Part shown: positions 53,463 through 62,508 of the stretch, one piece after another
Layout of the letters: each line of letters opens with the position of its first letter
How positions within the stretch are numbered: position 1 is the stretch's first letter
Assembly: GCF_900604385.1 (NCBI RefSeq)
Contig: NZ_LR027382.1
Coordinates: forward strand, 1,823,501 to 1,887,500
From: Alistipes megaguti
GTDB lineage: Bacteria; Bacteroidota; Bacteroidia; Bacteroidales; Rikenellaceae
Length of the DNA: 64,000 nucleotides
Reading direction: 5' to 3'
The notes under the pieces: generated by a model
What the model was told of the DNA's origin: nothing
Database searches by the model: none
What the model saw: only the letters and a program-made list of their open reading frames with translations
Made by a program: the position numbers and the translations under genes

Positions 53463-55913
53463 TCAGGCCACGCGCAGCCGGATGCCGTGCTGCTTGTCCG
53501 ATTCGACGATCACGGTGCCGCCGGCCGGCAGTTTGCCGTCGACGATCAGCGTCGAAAGCGGCTCTTCGACCTCGTCGGTGAGGGTACGTTTCAGCGCCCT
53601 GGCTCCGTAGCGCGCCTCGTAGCCCATGCGGGCCAGGCGACGTTTCGCACCGTCGGTGATGCGCAGCCGGTAGCCCAGCTGGCGGGTGCGGTCGAGCAGC
53701 TGCCGCAGCTCCAGATCGACGATGCGCTCCACGTCCTCGACCCCGAGCTGGCGGAAGACGACGATGTCGTCGATACGGTTGAGAAACTCCGGCGAGAAGG
53801 TGCTTTCCAGCGCCTTGCGGTATTCGGACTGCGGGGTGCTGTCGACGGCCAGGTGCTTCGAAGGGGTGGCGAAACCCACCTGTGCGGAGCGGACGGCGGC
53901 GGTTCGCGATCCGACGTTCGAGGTCATGATCAGGATCGTGTTGCGGAAGTCGACCCGGCGTCCCGTACCGTCGGTCAGATGGCCCTCGTCGAAGATCTGC
54001 AGCAGGGCGTTGAAGACCTCGGGATGGGCCTTCTCGATCTCGTCGAAGAGCACCACGGCGTAGGGCTGCCGGCGGACGGCTTCGGTCAGCTGTCCGCCCT
54101 CGCCGTAGCCGACGTAGCCCGGAGGGGCTCCGATCAGCCGGGCGACGTTGTGCTTCTCGGCGTATTCGCTCATGTCGATGCGGATCAGCCCGCGGCGTTC
54201 GTCGAAGAGCCAGCGCGAGACCTCCTTGGCCAGCAGCGTCTTGCCCACGCCCGTGGGCCCGACGAAGAGAAAGACGCCGATCGGCCGCCGTTCGTCCTTC
54301 AGTCCGGTGCGCGAGCGGAGAATCGTCCGCGAGATGCGTTCGACGGCCTCCGGCTGGCCGATGACCCGGCGGGCGAGGTGGTCGCCCAGCTGTTGCAGCC
54401 GGTGTTGCTCGCCGGTGGAGAGCCGTTCCGTGGGGATGCCTGTCATCGAGGCCACCACGGCGCGGATCTGCTCCTCGCCGATCTCGGCCGGATGCGTCTC
54501 GAGACGCATCCGCCATGCGTTGCGGCTCTCGTCGATCTTCGTGCGCAGGGCCATTTCGCGCAGCCGCGCCGTGGCGGCCCGCTCGTAGACCAGTTCGCGA
54601 ACCGCCTCGCGGCGTTCGCTGCGCGCCTGCTGCAGTTCGGCCTCCATGTGGCGCAGCTCTTCGGGCTGGGCGGCCGATGCGAGGTGGACGCGCGATCCGG
54701 CCTCGTCCAGCAGGTCGATGGCCTTGTCCGGGAAGTATCGGTCCGGGATGTAGCGGTCGGCCAGCTGCACGCACGCCTCAAGGGCCTCTTCGGTGTAGCG
54801 CACGCGGTGGTGGTGTTCGTAGTGCGGGGCGATGTGGTGCAGGATGCGCAGCGTCTGTTCGGGAGTCGTGGGCTCGACCATGACGCGCTGGAAGCGCCGT
54901 TCGAGGGCCGAATCGCTCTCGATGTCGGCGCGGTACTCGTCGAGTGTCGTGGCGCCGATGACGCGGATCTCGCCCCGGGCCAGTGCCGGTTTGAGGATGT
55001 TGGCCGTATCGAGGCTTCCCTGCGTGGCGCCGGCCCCGACGATCGTATGGATCTCGTCGATGAAGAGGATCGTGTCGTCGGCGCTGCGCAGCTCGTCGAG
55101 GAGCTGTTGCAGACGCTCCTCGAACTCGCCGCGGAACTTCGTTCCGGCGACTACGGCGGCGAGGTCCAGCGCAAAGAGCCGCTTGTCGGCAATCGTGTAG
55201 GGGACCTCGCCGCGCGCGATGCGCAGCGCCAGCCCCTCGACGATGGCACTTTTGCCCACGCCCGCCTCGCCGATCAGAATCGGATTGTTCTTCTTGCGGC
55301 GCGAGAGGATCTGCACGACGCGTTCGATTTCGGCGTCGCGTCCGATGACGGGGTCGATACCTCCGTCGCGAGCCAGCCGGGTAAGGTCGGTGCCGAACTT
55401 GTCGAGCAGTGCGTTTTTCCCGGCCGGGCGGTTTTCCTCGTGGAAATTCAGCAGGTCGGCCACCGGGATTTCGATGTGCAGGCCGTCGCCCGAGGCGAAG
55501 CGGCGGAGCCCCTCGGCGATGATGGCGGCCGTGATGCCGTACATCTCCAGCACGCGGGCCGTGACGCTCGCACGCTCTTCGGCGATGCGTTGCAGGGCGT
55601 GGGCCGTGGAGATACTCTTCACCTCGGGGAACGCTTCGAGCAGTTCGCGGGTGAAGTTGCGGTAGAACTCTTCGGGCGATCCGTCGTCGGGGCTGCCCGC
55701 TGCGTCGATTTCGCGTTCGATGCGCAGGCGTACCTGGTAGAGTTCCCAGTCCCTGAGACGGGCCGAAAGAAGTTGGTAGGCCAGGGACCCCTCCTCGCGC
55801 AGCAGTTCGAGCGTAAGCCGGTCCTTGAGCGAGCGGGTGATCTCGGCCTTGGTGGTGTTGAATGCCGCCCGGGCGATGATGCCCTCCAGCGTCTTTGAGA
55901 TTTTCGGTTGCAT
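53463..55913 (-). CDS. ClpC/ClpA-type AAA+ ATPase (Clp protease ATP-binding subunit)
   Basis: The 816-residue product is a class 1 Clp/Hsp100 unfoldase. An N-terminal Clp_N-like helical domain (about 1-150) is followed by AAA-1 with Walker A GEAGVGKSAIVEGLA and Walker B ILFIDEIHTIVGAG, a short middle domain (about 400-470), and AAA-2 with Walker A GPTGVGKTLLAKEV, the pore motif GAPPGYVGYGEGG, and Walker B VVLFDEIEKAHPEV. The short middle domain fits ClpC or ClpA rather than ClpB. I see no clear ClpP-contacting IGF-like loop, so ClpP pairing is open. A YfcE-like gene lies 69 bases upstream. Confidence 0.92.
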   Translation of the reverse strand: MQPKISKTLEGIIARAAFNTTKAEITRSLKDRLTLELLREEGSLAYQLLSARLRDWELYQVRLRIEREIDAAGSPDDGSPEEFYRNFTRELLEAFPEVKSISTAHALQRIAEERASVTARVLEMYGITAAIIAEGLRRFASGDGLHIEIPVADLLNFHEENRPAGKNALLDKFGTDLTRLARDGGIDPVIGRDAEIERVVQILSRRKKNNPILIGEAGVGKSAIVEGLALRIARGEVPYTIADKRLFALDLAAVVAGTKFRGEFEERLQQLLDELRSADDTILFIDEIHTIVGAGATQGSLDTANILKPALARGEIRVIGATTLDEYRADIESDSALERRFQRVMVEPTTPEQTLRILHHIAPHYEHHHRVRYTEEALEACVQLADRYIPDRYFPDKAIDLLDEAGSRVHLASAAQPEELRHMEAELQQARSERREAVRELVYERAATARLREMALRTKIDESRNAWRMRLETHPAEIGEEQIRAVVASMTGIPTERLSTGEQHRLQQLGDHLARRVIGQPEAVERISRTILRSRTGLKDERRPIGVFLFVGPTGVGKTLLAKEVSRWLFDERRGLIRIDMSEYAEKHNVARLIGAPPGYVGYGEGGQLTEAVRRQPYAVVLFDEIEKAHPEVFNALLQIFDEGHLTDGTGRRVDFRNTILIMTSNVGSRTAAVRSAQVGFATPSKHLAVDSTPQSEYRKALESTFSPEFLNRIDDIVVFRQLGVEDVERIVDLELRQLLDRTRQLGYRLRITDGAKRRLARMGYEARYGARALKRTLTDEVEEPLSTLIVDGKLPAGGTVIVESDKQHGIRLRVA

Positions 55914-55982
55914 GTTGCGTCGTCGTTAGAATTCGCATCACTAACGGCCGGACGCTTCTGTTTAGTATATGGCCGGAATTGT

Positions 55983-56504
55983 CTATTCGGACACCTCCGT
56001 GCTATCTGCCTGACGGCGGGGCCATTCGCCGACCTCCATGTCGTGCATTTCGCCGCCATCGATCTTCAGGCGGATGGCCGTGCGGACCCGGTGGAAGCCG
56101 CGTTCGCCGGCGGCCCCGGGGTTGACGGCCAGCATCTCGTAGACGGGGTCGTAGATCACCTTCAGGATGTGCGAGTGGCCGGCGATGAAGAGCTTCGGCC
56201 GCAGCGCCTGGATCCGGGCGACGGCCCGCGGATCGTAGTGGCGCGGATAGCCGCCGATGTGGGTCATCAGCACCCGCACCCTCTCGCATTCGAACGACTG
56301 GAAGAGCGGGTAGACGCGGCGGGTGATCCCGTCGTCGACGTTGCCGCTCACGGCCCGCAGGGGCTTGAACGCGGCGATGCGGTCGGCCAGTTCGAGCGAG
56401 CCGATATCGCCGGCATGCCAGATCTCGTCGACATCCTTCAGAAATTCGCGCAACGGTTCGTCGAAGGTCCCGTGCGTATCGGAGATGATTCCTATCTTTT
56501 TCAT
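55983..56504 (-). CDS. YfcE/MJ0936-type metallophosphoesterase
   Basis: The 173-residue product is a small calcineurin-like phosphodiesterase. Metal-binding motifs are IGIISDTHG (Asp and His at the start), DEIWHAGDIGSLE, RAVSGNVDD (GNxD), LMTHIGGYPRH and IAGHSHILKV (GHSH). The full set of two-metal ligands is present. The physiological substrate is not predictable; relatives act on phosphodiesters. It lies 33 bases downstream of rarA on the same strand. Confidence 0.93.
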   Translation of the reverse strand: MKKIGIISDTHGTFDEPLREFLKDVDEIWHAGDIGSLELADRIAAFKPLRAVSGNVDDGITRRVYPLFQSFECERVRVLMTHIGGYPRHYDPRAVARIQALRPKLFIAGHSHILKVIYDPVYEMLAVNPGAAGERGFHRVRTAIRLKIDGGEMHDMEVGEWPRRQADSTEVSE

Positions 56505-56537
56505 GAGGCGTGTGGTTTGCTTTCGGCCGGCACGTGC

Positions 56538-57815
56538 CTATTTGTATTTGTCCTTCCAGAGGCGGGCGATGCGCTCGGCGATCTTCGCCTCGGCGGCATT
56601 CTGTGTGTCGGGTTCGTAGAATTTCGTCCCCGCGAGCGATTCGGGCAGGAACTCCAGCTCGGCGAAGTGCCCCTCGTAGTCGTGGGCGTACTTGTACCCC
56701 TCGGCATAGCCCGCCTGCTTCATCAGCCGCGTCGGGGCGTTGCGCAGGTGGAGCGGCACGGGACGGTTCGTCGTGTCGTGTTCGACCATCGCGAGGGCCT
56801 TGTTGATGGCCATGTAGGCCGAGTTGCTCTTGGCCGAGGTGGCCAGATAGATGGTCGTTTCGGCCAGCGTAATGCGGGCCTCGGGCATGCCGATCTTATG
56901 CACCGTGTCGAAGCAGGCGTTGGCCAGCAGCAGGGCGTTGGGATTGGCCAGCCCGATATCTTCGGAGGCGAGGATCACCAGCCGCCGGGCGATGAAGCGC
57001 GGCTCCTCACCGCCGGCCAGCATCCGCGCCAGGTAGTAGATGGCGGCGTTGGGGTCGCTGCCCCGAACGGACTTGATGAAGGCCGAGATGATGTCGTAGT
57101 GCTGTTCGCCGTTCTTGTCGTAGAGGGCGATGTTCTCCTGGAGGCAGTCCTGCACGTATTGGTCGGTGATCGTCACCTTGCCGTCGGTGGCCCCCACCAC
57201 GATGTCGAGAATGTTGAGCAGCTTGCGGGCATCGCCCCCCGAGAAGCGGAACAGCGCCGCGGTCTGCTGCACCTCGATCTGTCGTTCGCGCAGTTCGGTG
57301 TCCTTGGCCAGTGCGCGGTCGAGCAGTTTCTGCAGGTCGGCATCCTCCAGCGCCTTGAGGATGTAGACCTGACAGCGGCTCAGCAGCGGGGAGATCACCT
57401 CGAACGAGGGGTTTTCCGTAGTGGCGCCGATCAGCGTGACGATCCCCTGCTCGACGGCCCCGAGCAGCGAATCCTGCTGCGACTTGTTGAAGCGGTGGAT
57501 CTCGTCGATGAAGAGGAACGGGGGCTGCTGGTCGAAGAACCGCTGCTTGCGGGCCGACTCGATCACCTCGCGGACCTCCTTGACGCCCGACGTGACGGCC
57601 GAAAGGGTGAAGAACGGACGGTTGAGCTGCGAGGCGACGATCCGCGCCAGCGTGGTCTTCCCGACTCCGGGAGGCCCCCAGAGAATGAACGAGGGGACGT
57701 TTCCCGTCTCGAAGAATTTGCGGAAAACGCCCTTCGGACCCACGAGATGTTCCTGCCCGATGTACTCATCGAGGGTCTGCGGGCGCAGGCGTTCGGCTAA
57801 GGGGATATTCGGCAT
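56538..57815 (-). CDS. rarA: Replication-associated recombination protein A (RarA/MgsA)
   Basis: RarA is a clamp-loader-like AAA+ ATPase that acts at stalled replication forks. The 425-residue product has LAERLRPQTLDEYIGQEHLV at its start, Walker A GPPGVGKTTLARIVA, Walker B PFLFIDEIHRFNKSQQD, sensor 1 LIGATTENPSFEV, and a C-terminal tetramerisation domain with ARMLAGGEEPRFIARRLVIL. A consensus promoter box TATCTTTG lies at 57838-57845. Confidence 0.96.
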   Translation of the reverse strand: MPNIPLAERLRPQTLDEYIGQEHLVGPKGVFRKFFETGNVPSFILWGPPGVGKTTLARIVASQLNRPFFTLSAVTSGVKEVREVIESARKQRFFDQQPPFLFIDEIHRFNKSQQDSLLGAVEQGIVTLIGATTENPSFEVISPLLSRCQVYILKALEDADLQKLLDRALAKDTELRERQIEVQQTAALFRFSGGDARKLLNILDIVVGATDGKVTITDQYVQDCLQENIALYDKNGEQHYDIISAFIKSVRGSDPNAAIYYLARMLAGGEEPRFIARRLVILASEDIGLANPNALLLANACFDTVHKIGMPEARITLAETTIYLATSAKSNSAYMAINKALAMVEHDTTNRPVPLHLRNAPTRLMKQAGYAEGYKYAHDYEGHFAELEFLPESLAGTKFYEPDTQNAAEAKIAERIARLWKDKYK

Positions 57816-57837
57816 GATTCGACGCGTTTTGACGGAT

Positions 57838-57845
57838 CAAAGATA
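57838..57845 (-). promoter_or_regulatory. -7 promoter box of rarA
   Basis: TATCTTTG on the minus strand, 22 bases before the rarA ATG and back to back with the CD225 gene promoter. Confidence 0.65.
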
Positions 57846-57865
57846 CGCAATTTCGAAAAAAAACG

Positions 57866-57873
57866 TATATTTG
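57866..57873 (+). promoter_or_regulatory. -7 promoter box of the CD225-DUF2752 pair
   Basis: TATATTTG lies 29 bases before the ATG at 57903. The in-frame ATG at 57876 is only two bases from it and so is an unlikely start. Confidence 0.65.
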
Positions 57874-57902
57874 TTTTGCTGAAACCAATTCATACGCCGC
57901 CT

Positions 57903-58259
57903 ATGGAAATCTTGGATCCCAAACCGGCCGACGGGTCGACGACTCGCTCTTCGGCCTGCGAAACCGGTGCCGCCGCATCGGTTCAGAAGCCCGAAGCGGA
58001 GAAACCGGACAATTTCCTGCCGTGGGCCATTCTCAGCACGCTCTTCTGCTGCCTGCCCTTCGGAATCGTCGCCATCGTCTATTCGACGCAGGTCGACTCC
58101 TACTGGTTCTCGGGCAACCGCGAAGCGGCCTTCCGTTCGGCCAAACGGGCCCGGACCTGGACGTGGGTCTCGGTCGGGGTGGCCGTCGGCTGTTGGGTGA
58201 TCTATCTGTTGCTGGCCGTCGTGCTGGGGCTGCTCTCCTGGTCGGCCGCCGGTCTCTGA
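57903..58259 (+). CDS. CD225/dispanin family membrane protein
   Basis: The 118-residue product has an acidic and polar N-terminal stretch and then the CD225 pattern: a first hydrophobic segment LPWAILSTLFCCLPFGIVAI with the family double Cys, a basic loop containing VDSYWFSGNREAAFRSAKRA (equivalent to the conserved Y..G....A...S..A block), and a second membrane helix WVSVGVAVGCWVIYLLLAVV. Eukaryotic relatives (IFITM) alter membrane fusion; bacterial members have no settled function. The DUF2752 gene follows after 12 bases. Confidence 0.9.
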   Translation: MEILDPKPADGSTTRSSACETGAAASVQKPEAEKPDNFLPWAILSTLFCCLPFGIVAIVYSTQVDSYWFSGNREAAFRSAKRARTWTWVSVGVAVGCWVIYLLLAVVLGLLSWSAAGL

Positions 58260-58271
58260 TGCTGCGGCTGC

Positions 58272-58655
58272 GTGTCCCGAAGATACCTTTGGATCGGGGC
58301 CCCGGTCCTGCTTGTCGGGGCCGTGCTGCTCTATTACGGCGTCGATCCCTCGCATGCGGACTGGCTGCCGCGCTGCTGGTTCCATGAGTGGACCGGCTGG
58401 CAGTGTCCGGCCTGCGGCGGACAGCGCGCCCTGCACAGCCTGCTGCACGGACAGGTGCGCGAGGCCCTCGGTTACAACCTCTTTCTGGTGGTGGCGGTTC
58501 CCTATCTTCTGCTTGTTGTCTGGACGTCGCTCGACAACGGTCGGGTGGCCCGGCGCTGGCGTCCCGTGGTGCAGCACCGGTGGCTTGCATGGGTCTATTG
58601 TCTGCTCTTCATGGTCTGGTGGGTGGTGCGCAACCTGCCGGGTGTCAAGCTGTAA
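58272..58655 (+). CDS. DUF2752 family membrane protein
   Basis: The 127-residue product has three hydrophobic segments (IGAPVLLVGAVLLYYGVD, NLFLVVAVPYLLLVVW, and WLAWVYCLLFMVWWVV) and the family signature CPACGGQRALHSLLHG, a CPxCGxxR motif preceded by WFHEWTGWQ. The start is the GTG at 58272, the first initiator in frame after the CD225 stop. The Cys pair suggests metal or redox binding, but no function is established. The gene forms a two-gene unit with the CD225 gene. Confidence 0.9.
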   Translation: MSRRYLWIGAPVLLVGAVLLYYGVDPSHADWLPRCWFHEWTGWQCPACGGQRALHSLLHGQVREALGYNLFLVVAVPYLLLVVWTSLDNGRVARRWRPVVQHRWLAWVYCLLFMVWWVVRNLPGVKL

Positions 58656-58740
58656 ATCCCGTCGTCCGGTGGAAGGTGGCGCACAATCCTCCGGCGGTCG
58701 GTCGGCAAACCATGAAGCGGGAGCCGAACATTTGCAATAA

Positions 58741-58775
58741 AAAAACGGTCCGGATCGATCCGGACCGTTTTTTTA
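58741..58775. terminator. Bidirectional intrinsic terminator
   Basis: A near-perfect palindrome, AAAAACGGTCCGGATC mirrored by GATCCGGACCGTTTTT, with A and T tracts on both sides, separates the convergent DUF2752 and aspS genes. Confidence 0.92.
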
Positions 58776-58789
58776 TTGCACGCGATCGG

Positions 58790-60553
58790 CTATTTGCCGG
58801 CCTCGGGCTTGCGCAGCGTGAGGTAGAGTTCGTCGAGCTGCGACTGGTCGATGAAGTTCGGCGCGTCGAGCATCATGTCGCGGCCGGCGTTGTTCTTCGG
58901 GAAGGCAATGTAGTCGCGGATCGAGTCCGAACCGCCGAAGAGCGCGCACAAACGGTCGAAACCGAAGGCCAGACCTCCATGAGGGGGTGCGCCGTACTTG
59001 AAGGCGTTCATCAGGAAGCCAAAACGGGCCTGAGCCTGTTCGGGCGTGAAGCCCAGCAGTTCGAACATCTTCTCCTGGAGTTTCGAATCGTGGATACGGA
59101 TCGAGCCGCCACCGATCTCCGTACCGTTGCAGACGAAATCGTAGGCGTTTGCCCGCACGCGGCCCGGGTCGCTGTCGAGGAATTCGATATCCTCGGGTTT
59201 GGGCGAGGTGAAGGGGTGGTGTACGGCGTAGAAGCGCTGCGTCTCGTCGTCCCACTCGAACAGGGGGAAGTCGACGACCCACAGCGGCGCGAACTTCTTC
59301 GGATCGCGCAGCCCCAGCTGCTGGGCCACCTCCAGACGCAGGGCGCACAACTGCGGCAGCACCTTGAACTTCTTGCCGCAGAGGATCAGGACCAGGTCAC
59401 CGGCCTTGGCGCCGCAACGCTCGGCCATGGCGCGCACCTCCTCGGGCGAGTAGAACTTGTCGATCGACGACTTGACGCCGCCTTCGGTCTCCATACGGAT
59501 CCAGATCAGCCCCTTGGCGCCGATCTGCTGCCGTTTGACGAACTCCGTGAGGGCGTCGATCTGCTTGCGCGTGTAGGTGGCGCAGCCCGGAGCGGCGAAG
59601 CCGGTGACGTATTCGGCCTGGTCGAAGACCGAGAATCCGTGTCCCTTGGCCAGGTCGGTCAGATCAGAGAACTCCATGCCGAAGCGCAGGTCGGGTTTGT
59701 CCGAGCCGTACTTCTCCATGGCCTCGATCCAGGGCATGCGGCGCAGCGGCTCGGTGAAGTCGATGCCCAGCACGGTCTTGAACATGTGCTTGGCCCAGCG
59801 CTCGAAGACCTCGAGAACGTCCTCCTGCTCGACGAACGACATCTCGCAGTCGATCTGCGTGAATTCGGGCTGACGGTCGGCGCGCAGGTCCTCGTCGCGG
59901 AAGCAGCGCACGATCTGGAAATACTTGTCATAGCCGGCCACCATGAGCAGCTGCTTGAGAATCTGCGGCGACTGCGGCAGGGCGTAGAACTGGTTGGGCG
60001 ACATGCGGCTCGGGACGACGAAGTCGCGGGCGCCTTCGGGCGTCGAGGCGACCAGATAGGGGGTTTCGATCTCGAGGAACCCCTCGTCCGAGAGGAAGCG
60101 GCGGATCTCCTGGGCCATCTTGTGGCGCAGGATCAGGTTGCGCTGCAGGGGCGGACGCCGCAGGTCGAGGTAGCGGTATTTCATGCGCAGGTCGTCGCCG
60201 CCGTCCGAGACCTCCTCGATGGTGAAGGGCGGGATCTCGGCTTCGTGGAGCACCGTGATGCGGCGGGCCGAGACTTCGATGTCGCCCGTGGGCATCTTGG
60301 GGTTCTTCGACTGGCGCTCGACGACCTCGCCCTCGACCTGGATGACCCATTCGCGGCCCAGGCGGGCGGCCGTCTGGCGGGCTTCGGCGGGGGAGTGCTC
60401 CTCGACGACGATCTGCGTCAGGCCGTAACGGTCGCGCAGGTCGATGAAGGTCATGGCGCCGAGGTTTCTGACTTTCTGCACCCACCCGGCCAGGGTGACG
60501 TTTTCGTGGACATTGCAGGCCCGGAGGCACCCGCAGGTATGAGTTCTGTACAT
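58790..60553 (-). CDS. aspS: Aspartyl-tRNA synthetase
   Basis: AspS is a class II tRNA synthetase. The 587-residue product has an N-terminal OB anticodon domain (LAGWVQKVRNLGAMTFIDLR), class II motif 2 (CFRDEDLRADRQPEFTQID), the GAD insertion typical of the bacterial type (about 290-410), and motif 3 (GLAFGFDRLCALFGG). The start is the ATG at 60553 (MYRTHTCG), which matches the family; an upstream ATG at 60604 lies only a few bases from the promoter box at 60609-60616. Confidence 0.97.
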   Translation of the reverse strand: MYRTHTCGCLRACNVHENVTLAGWVQKVRNLGAMTFIDLRDRYGLTQIVVEEHSPAEARQTAARLGREWVIQVEGEVVERQSKNPKMPTGDIEVSARRITVLHEAEIPPFTIEEVSDGGDDLRMKYRYLDLRRPPLQRNLILRHKMAQEIRRFLSDEGFLEIETPYLVASTPEGARDFVVPSRMSPNQFYALPQSPQILKQLLMVAGYDKYFQIVRCFRDEDLRADRQPEFTQIDCEMSFVEQEDVLEVFERWAKHMFKTVLGIDFTEPLRRMPWIEAMEKYGSDKPDLRFGMEFSDLTDLAKGHGFSVFDQAEYVTGFAAPGCATYTRKQIDALTEFVKRQQIGAKGLIWIRMETEGGVKSSIDKFYSPEEVRAMAERCGAKAGDLVLILCGKKFKVLPQLCALRLEVAQQLGLRDPKKFAPLWVVDFPLFEWDDETQRFYAVHHPFTSPKPEDIEFLDSDPGRVRANAYDFVCNGTEIGGGSIRIHDSKLQEKMFELLGFTPEQAQARFGFLMNAFKYGAPPHGGLAFGFDRLCALFGGSDSIRDYIAFPKNNAGRDMMLDAPNFIDQSQLDELYLTLRKPEAGK

Positions 60554-60608
60554 TGACGTGTAAGTTTGTTTGTCCGTGAGTGAACGTAGGTTTGTTTCAA
60601 ACAACCCA

Positions 60609-60616
60609 CAAAGGTA
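60609..60616 (-). promoter_or_regulatory. -7 promoter box of aspS
   Basis: TACCTTTG on the minus strand fits TAnnTTTG and gives a leader of about 50 bases to the ATG at 60553. Confidence 0.65.
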
Positions 60617-60743
60617 ATAACTTTTGCGGAGAAAAAGCCGCCGGGGCTGAAAAAAAGGAGCTCCGGAGTCGGAACCCCGTTGCGGGGAGTTGCGAAAATT
60701 TGGAAAATCGCGGAAAAATTGCGTTTTTTGCAGAAAAATCGAT

Positions 60744-61190
60744 ATGGATCAGCGTCAAATCGATGAAAAATTCATGCGCCTGGCACTAAACGAGGCCCGA
60801 AAAGCGTTCGATATGCAGGAGGTGCCCATCGGGGCGGTCGTCGTGTCGGGCGATGCGGTGATCGGCCGCGGGCACAACCTCGTGGAGACCTTGTCCGATC
60901 CGACGGCCCATGCCGAGATGCAGGCCCTGACGGCTGCCGCCTCGACGCTCGGAGGCAAGTATCTGCCCAAGTGTACGCTCTATGTGACGGTCGAACCGTG
61001 CATCATGTGTGCCGGGGCGATCGCGTGGGCGCAGGTGGGCCGGGTGGTCTGGGGCGCGGACGATCCGAAGCGGGGTTTCCGCCGCTACAGCGAACGGGTT
61101 TTCCACCCCAAAACGGAGGTTGCGAGCGGTGTGCTGGCCGGAGAGTGTGAAGCTCTGATGACCTCTTTTTTTGCCTCGTTGCGGAATTAA
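60744..61190 (+). CDS. tadA: tRNA-specific adenosine deaminase TadA
   Basis: TadA deaminates A34 of tRNA-Arg(ACG) to inosine. The 148-residue product has the deaminase motif AHAEMQAL (His zinc ligand and catalytic Glu) and PCIMCAGAIAWAQVGRVVWG (two Cys zinc ligands), plus DPKRGF. The start is the ATG at 60744 (MDQRQID), which fits the family; the open frame begins 18 codons earlier in sequence without homology. Its substrate tRNA is encoded at 29-102 of this window. Confidence 0.95.
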   Translation: MDQRQIDEKFMRLALNEARKAFDMQEVPIGAVVVSGDAVIGRGHNLVETLSDPTAHAEMQALTAAASTLGGKYLPKCTLYVTVEPCIMCAGAIAWAQVGRVVWGADDPKRGFRRYSERVFHPKTEVASGVLAGECEALMTSFFASLRN

Positions 61191-61191
61191 A

Positions 61192-61224
61192 TTTGGCAAA
61201 AGCGGAAATTTTTTTGTATTTTTG
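61192..61224 (+). promoter_or_regulatory. Promoter of the TPR-protein gene
   Basis: TTTG (61192-61195) and TATTTTTG (61217-61224) with a 21-base spacer match the consensus. The -33 element overlaps the end of tadA. Confidence 0.65.
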
Positions 61225-61287
61225 TCCCAACGCGCCCTACGCGGACGTTTTGATGACTCGGAACCTAAAAAATTAAAACGATTGAAA

Positions 61288-62232
61288 ATGAAAATGAAAA
61301 AGATTTTTGTTTCGGCCGTAGCGCTGATGGCGGCCCTGTCGCTTTCGGCACAGGATGTGACGACGCTCTACAACGAAGCCGGCGCGGCGTTCAACGCCAA
61401 GGATTTCGCCGGCGCCGCAGCCAAGTTCGAGCAGGTGATTGACCTGGGAGGCGACAACGAGGAGGTGGCTACGCAGGTTACCACGGCCAAGTCGACGCTG
61501 CCCAAATGCTACTACTACCTGGGCGGAGCCGCCATCAAGACCAAGAATTACGACGAGGCGCTGAAGAACTTCTCCAAGTCGGCCGAGCTGGCCGAGCTCT
61601 ACGGCGACATGTCGCAGGCTGCCAAATCGAACGGCTGGGTGGCCAAGATCTACCAGTTGCAGGGCGGTGAGGCCTTCAACAACAAGGACTATGTGACGGC
61701 TGCCGGCATCTTCGAGAAGGGCTACAAGGCCGATCCCGACAACACGGCCATGGCGCTGAACCTGGCGATGAGCTACTGCGAGATGGGCGAGTACGAGAAG
61801 GGTATGGACATCTACGAGGCCATTGCCTCCAAGACCCACCCGAAATATGCCGAGGACGTGGCCAAGGCCAAGGAGATGATGGCCCTCTATACGAACAACA
61901 AGGTGGCCGAGATGCAGACTGCCGGTGATTTCGACGGCATCATCAAGCTGGCCGACGCACAGCTCGAGAAGAACCCGGCAAGCGCTCTGTTCCAGAACGT
62001 GCGCCTGCAGGCCTATGCCAACAAGAAGGACTACGACAAGGTGATCGAACTGGCTCAGGCTGCTGCCGATGCCCAGACCGAGGAGGAGGACAAGAGTCTG
62101 ATGTACTACCTGCTGGGTGCCGCCTACAACGCCAAGGAGATGAAGGCTCAGGCCATCTCGGCCTTCCAGAAGGTGACGGCCGGACCGGCTGCCGAGAATG
62201 CCAAGGCTGCGCTGGCTGAACTGCAGAAGTAA
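61288..62232 (+). CDS. Secreted tetratricopeptide repeat protein
   Basis: The 314-residue product has a signal peptide (KKIFVSAVALMAALSLSAQD) and then about six helical repeats of TPR type, e.g. TLYNEAGAAFNAKDFAGAAA, AIKTKNYDEALKNFSKSAEL, GGEAFNNKDYVTAAGIFEKG and NLAMSYCEMGEYEKGMDIYE. The final repeats end in LLGAAYNAKEMKAQAISAFQ. It is probably a periplasmic scaffold; no partner is evident from its neighbours. The start was chosen at the ATG at 61288; a second ATG two codons later is equally plausible. Confidence 0.9.
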   Translation: MKMKKIFVSAVALMAALSLSAQDVTTLYNEAGAAFNAKDFAGAAAKFEQVIDLGGDNEEVATQVTTAKSTLPKCYYYLGGAAIKTKNYDEALKNFSKSAELAELYGDMSQAAKSNGWVAKIYQLQGGEAFNNKDYVTAAGIFEKGYKADPDNTAMALNLAMSYCEMGEYEKGMDIYEAIASKTHPKYAEDVAKAKEMMALYTNNKVAEMQTAGDFDGIIKLADAQLEKNPASALFQNVRLQAYANKKDYDKVIELAQAAADAQTEEEDKSLMYYLLGAAYNAKEMKAQAISAFQKVTAGPAAENAKAALAELQK

Positions 62233-62268
62233 TTTCGACGCCGGAGTTCTCCGGTGCGGATGATAGAA

Positions 62269-62303
62269 GGAGCGATCCCGCTTGCGGGGTCGCTCCTTGT
62301 TTT
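62269..62303 (+). terminator. Intrinsic terminator of the TPR-protein gene
   Basis: GGAGCGATCCCGC pairs with GCGGGGTCGCTCC (one G-T pair) around a TT loop and is followed by TTGTTTTTT. Confidence 0.88.
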
Positions 62304-62385
62304 TTCTCCTGCCTTCTTTTCCCGCGTGGAAGAGACTCCGGTACGATAGTGCAGGAAACCGGGCCACATCATTCAACGCAACGAC

Positions 62386-62508
62386 ATGGAAAAGCAAACG
62401 TATGAAAGCCCGGAGATCGAGGTGCTGGAGGTCTGCGTCGAACGCGGATTTGCCGTCTCGGAGGTCGACGGAGAGATCGAAGGTTTCGATCGGGAGGAGT
62501 GGTCATGA
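62386..62508 (+). CDS. Small acidic peptide (40 aa) upstream of a fimbrillin-type lipoprotein
   Basis: A short reading frame codes for a 40-residue acidic peptide beginning MEKQTYESPEIEVLEVCVER and ending in DREEWS. Short peptides of the type Y.sPei.vlEv..E.GfA.S, with acidic ends and a late Trp, often precede fimbrillin-family lipoprotein genes in Bacteroidales; that is my recollection of the pattern, not a search result. The stop TGA overlaps the ATG of the lipoprotein gene by four bases, so the two are translationally coupled. There is no signal peptide. The function is unknown. Confidence 0.65.
   Translation: MEKQTYESPEIEVLEVCVERGFAVSEVDGEIEGFDREEWS

Noticed and set aside
53463..55913. 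ClpB identity for the Clp ATPase
   Set aside because: The middle domain between the two AAA modules is too short for ClpB, so ClpC/ClpA type is the better call.
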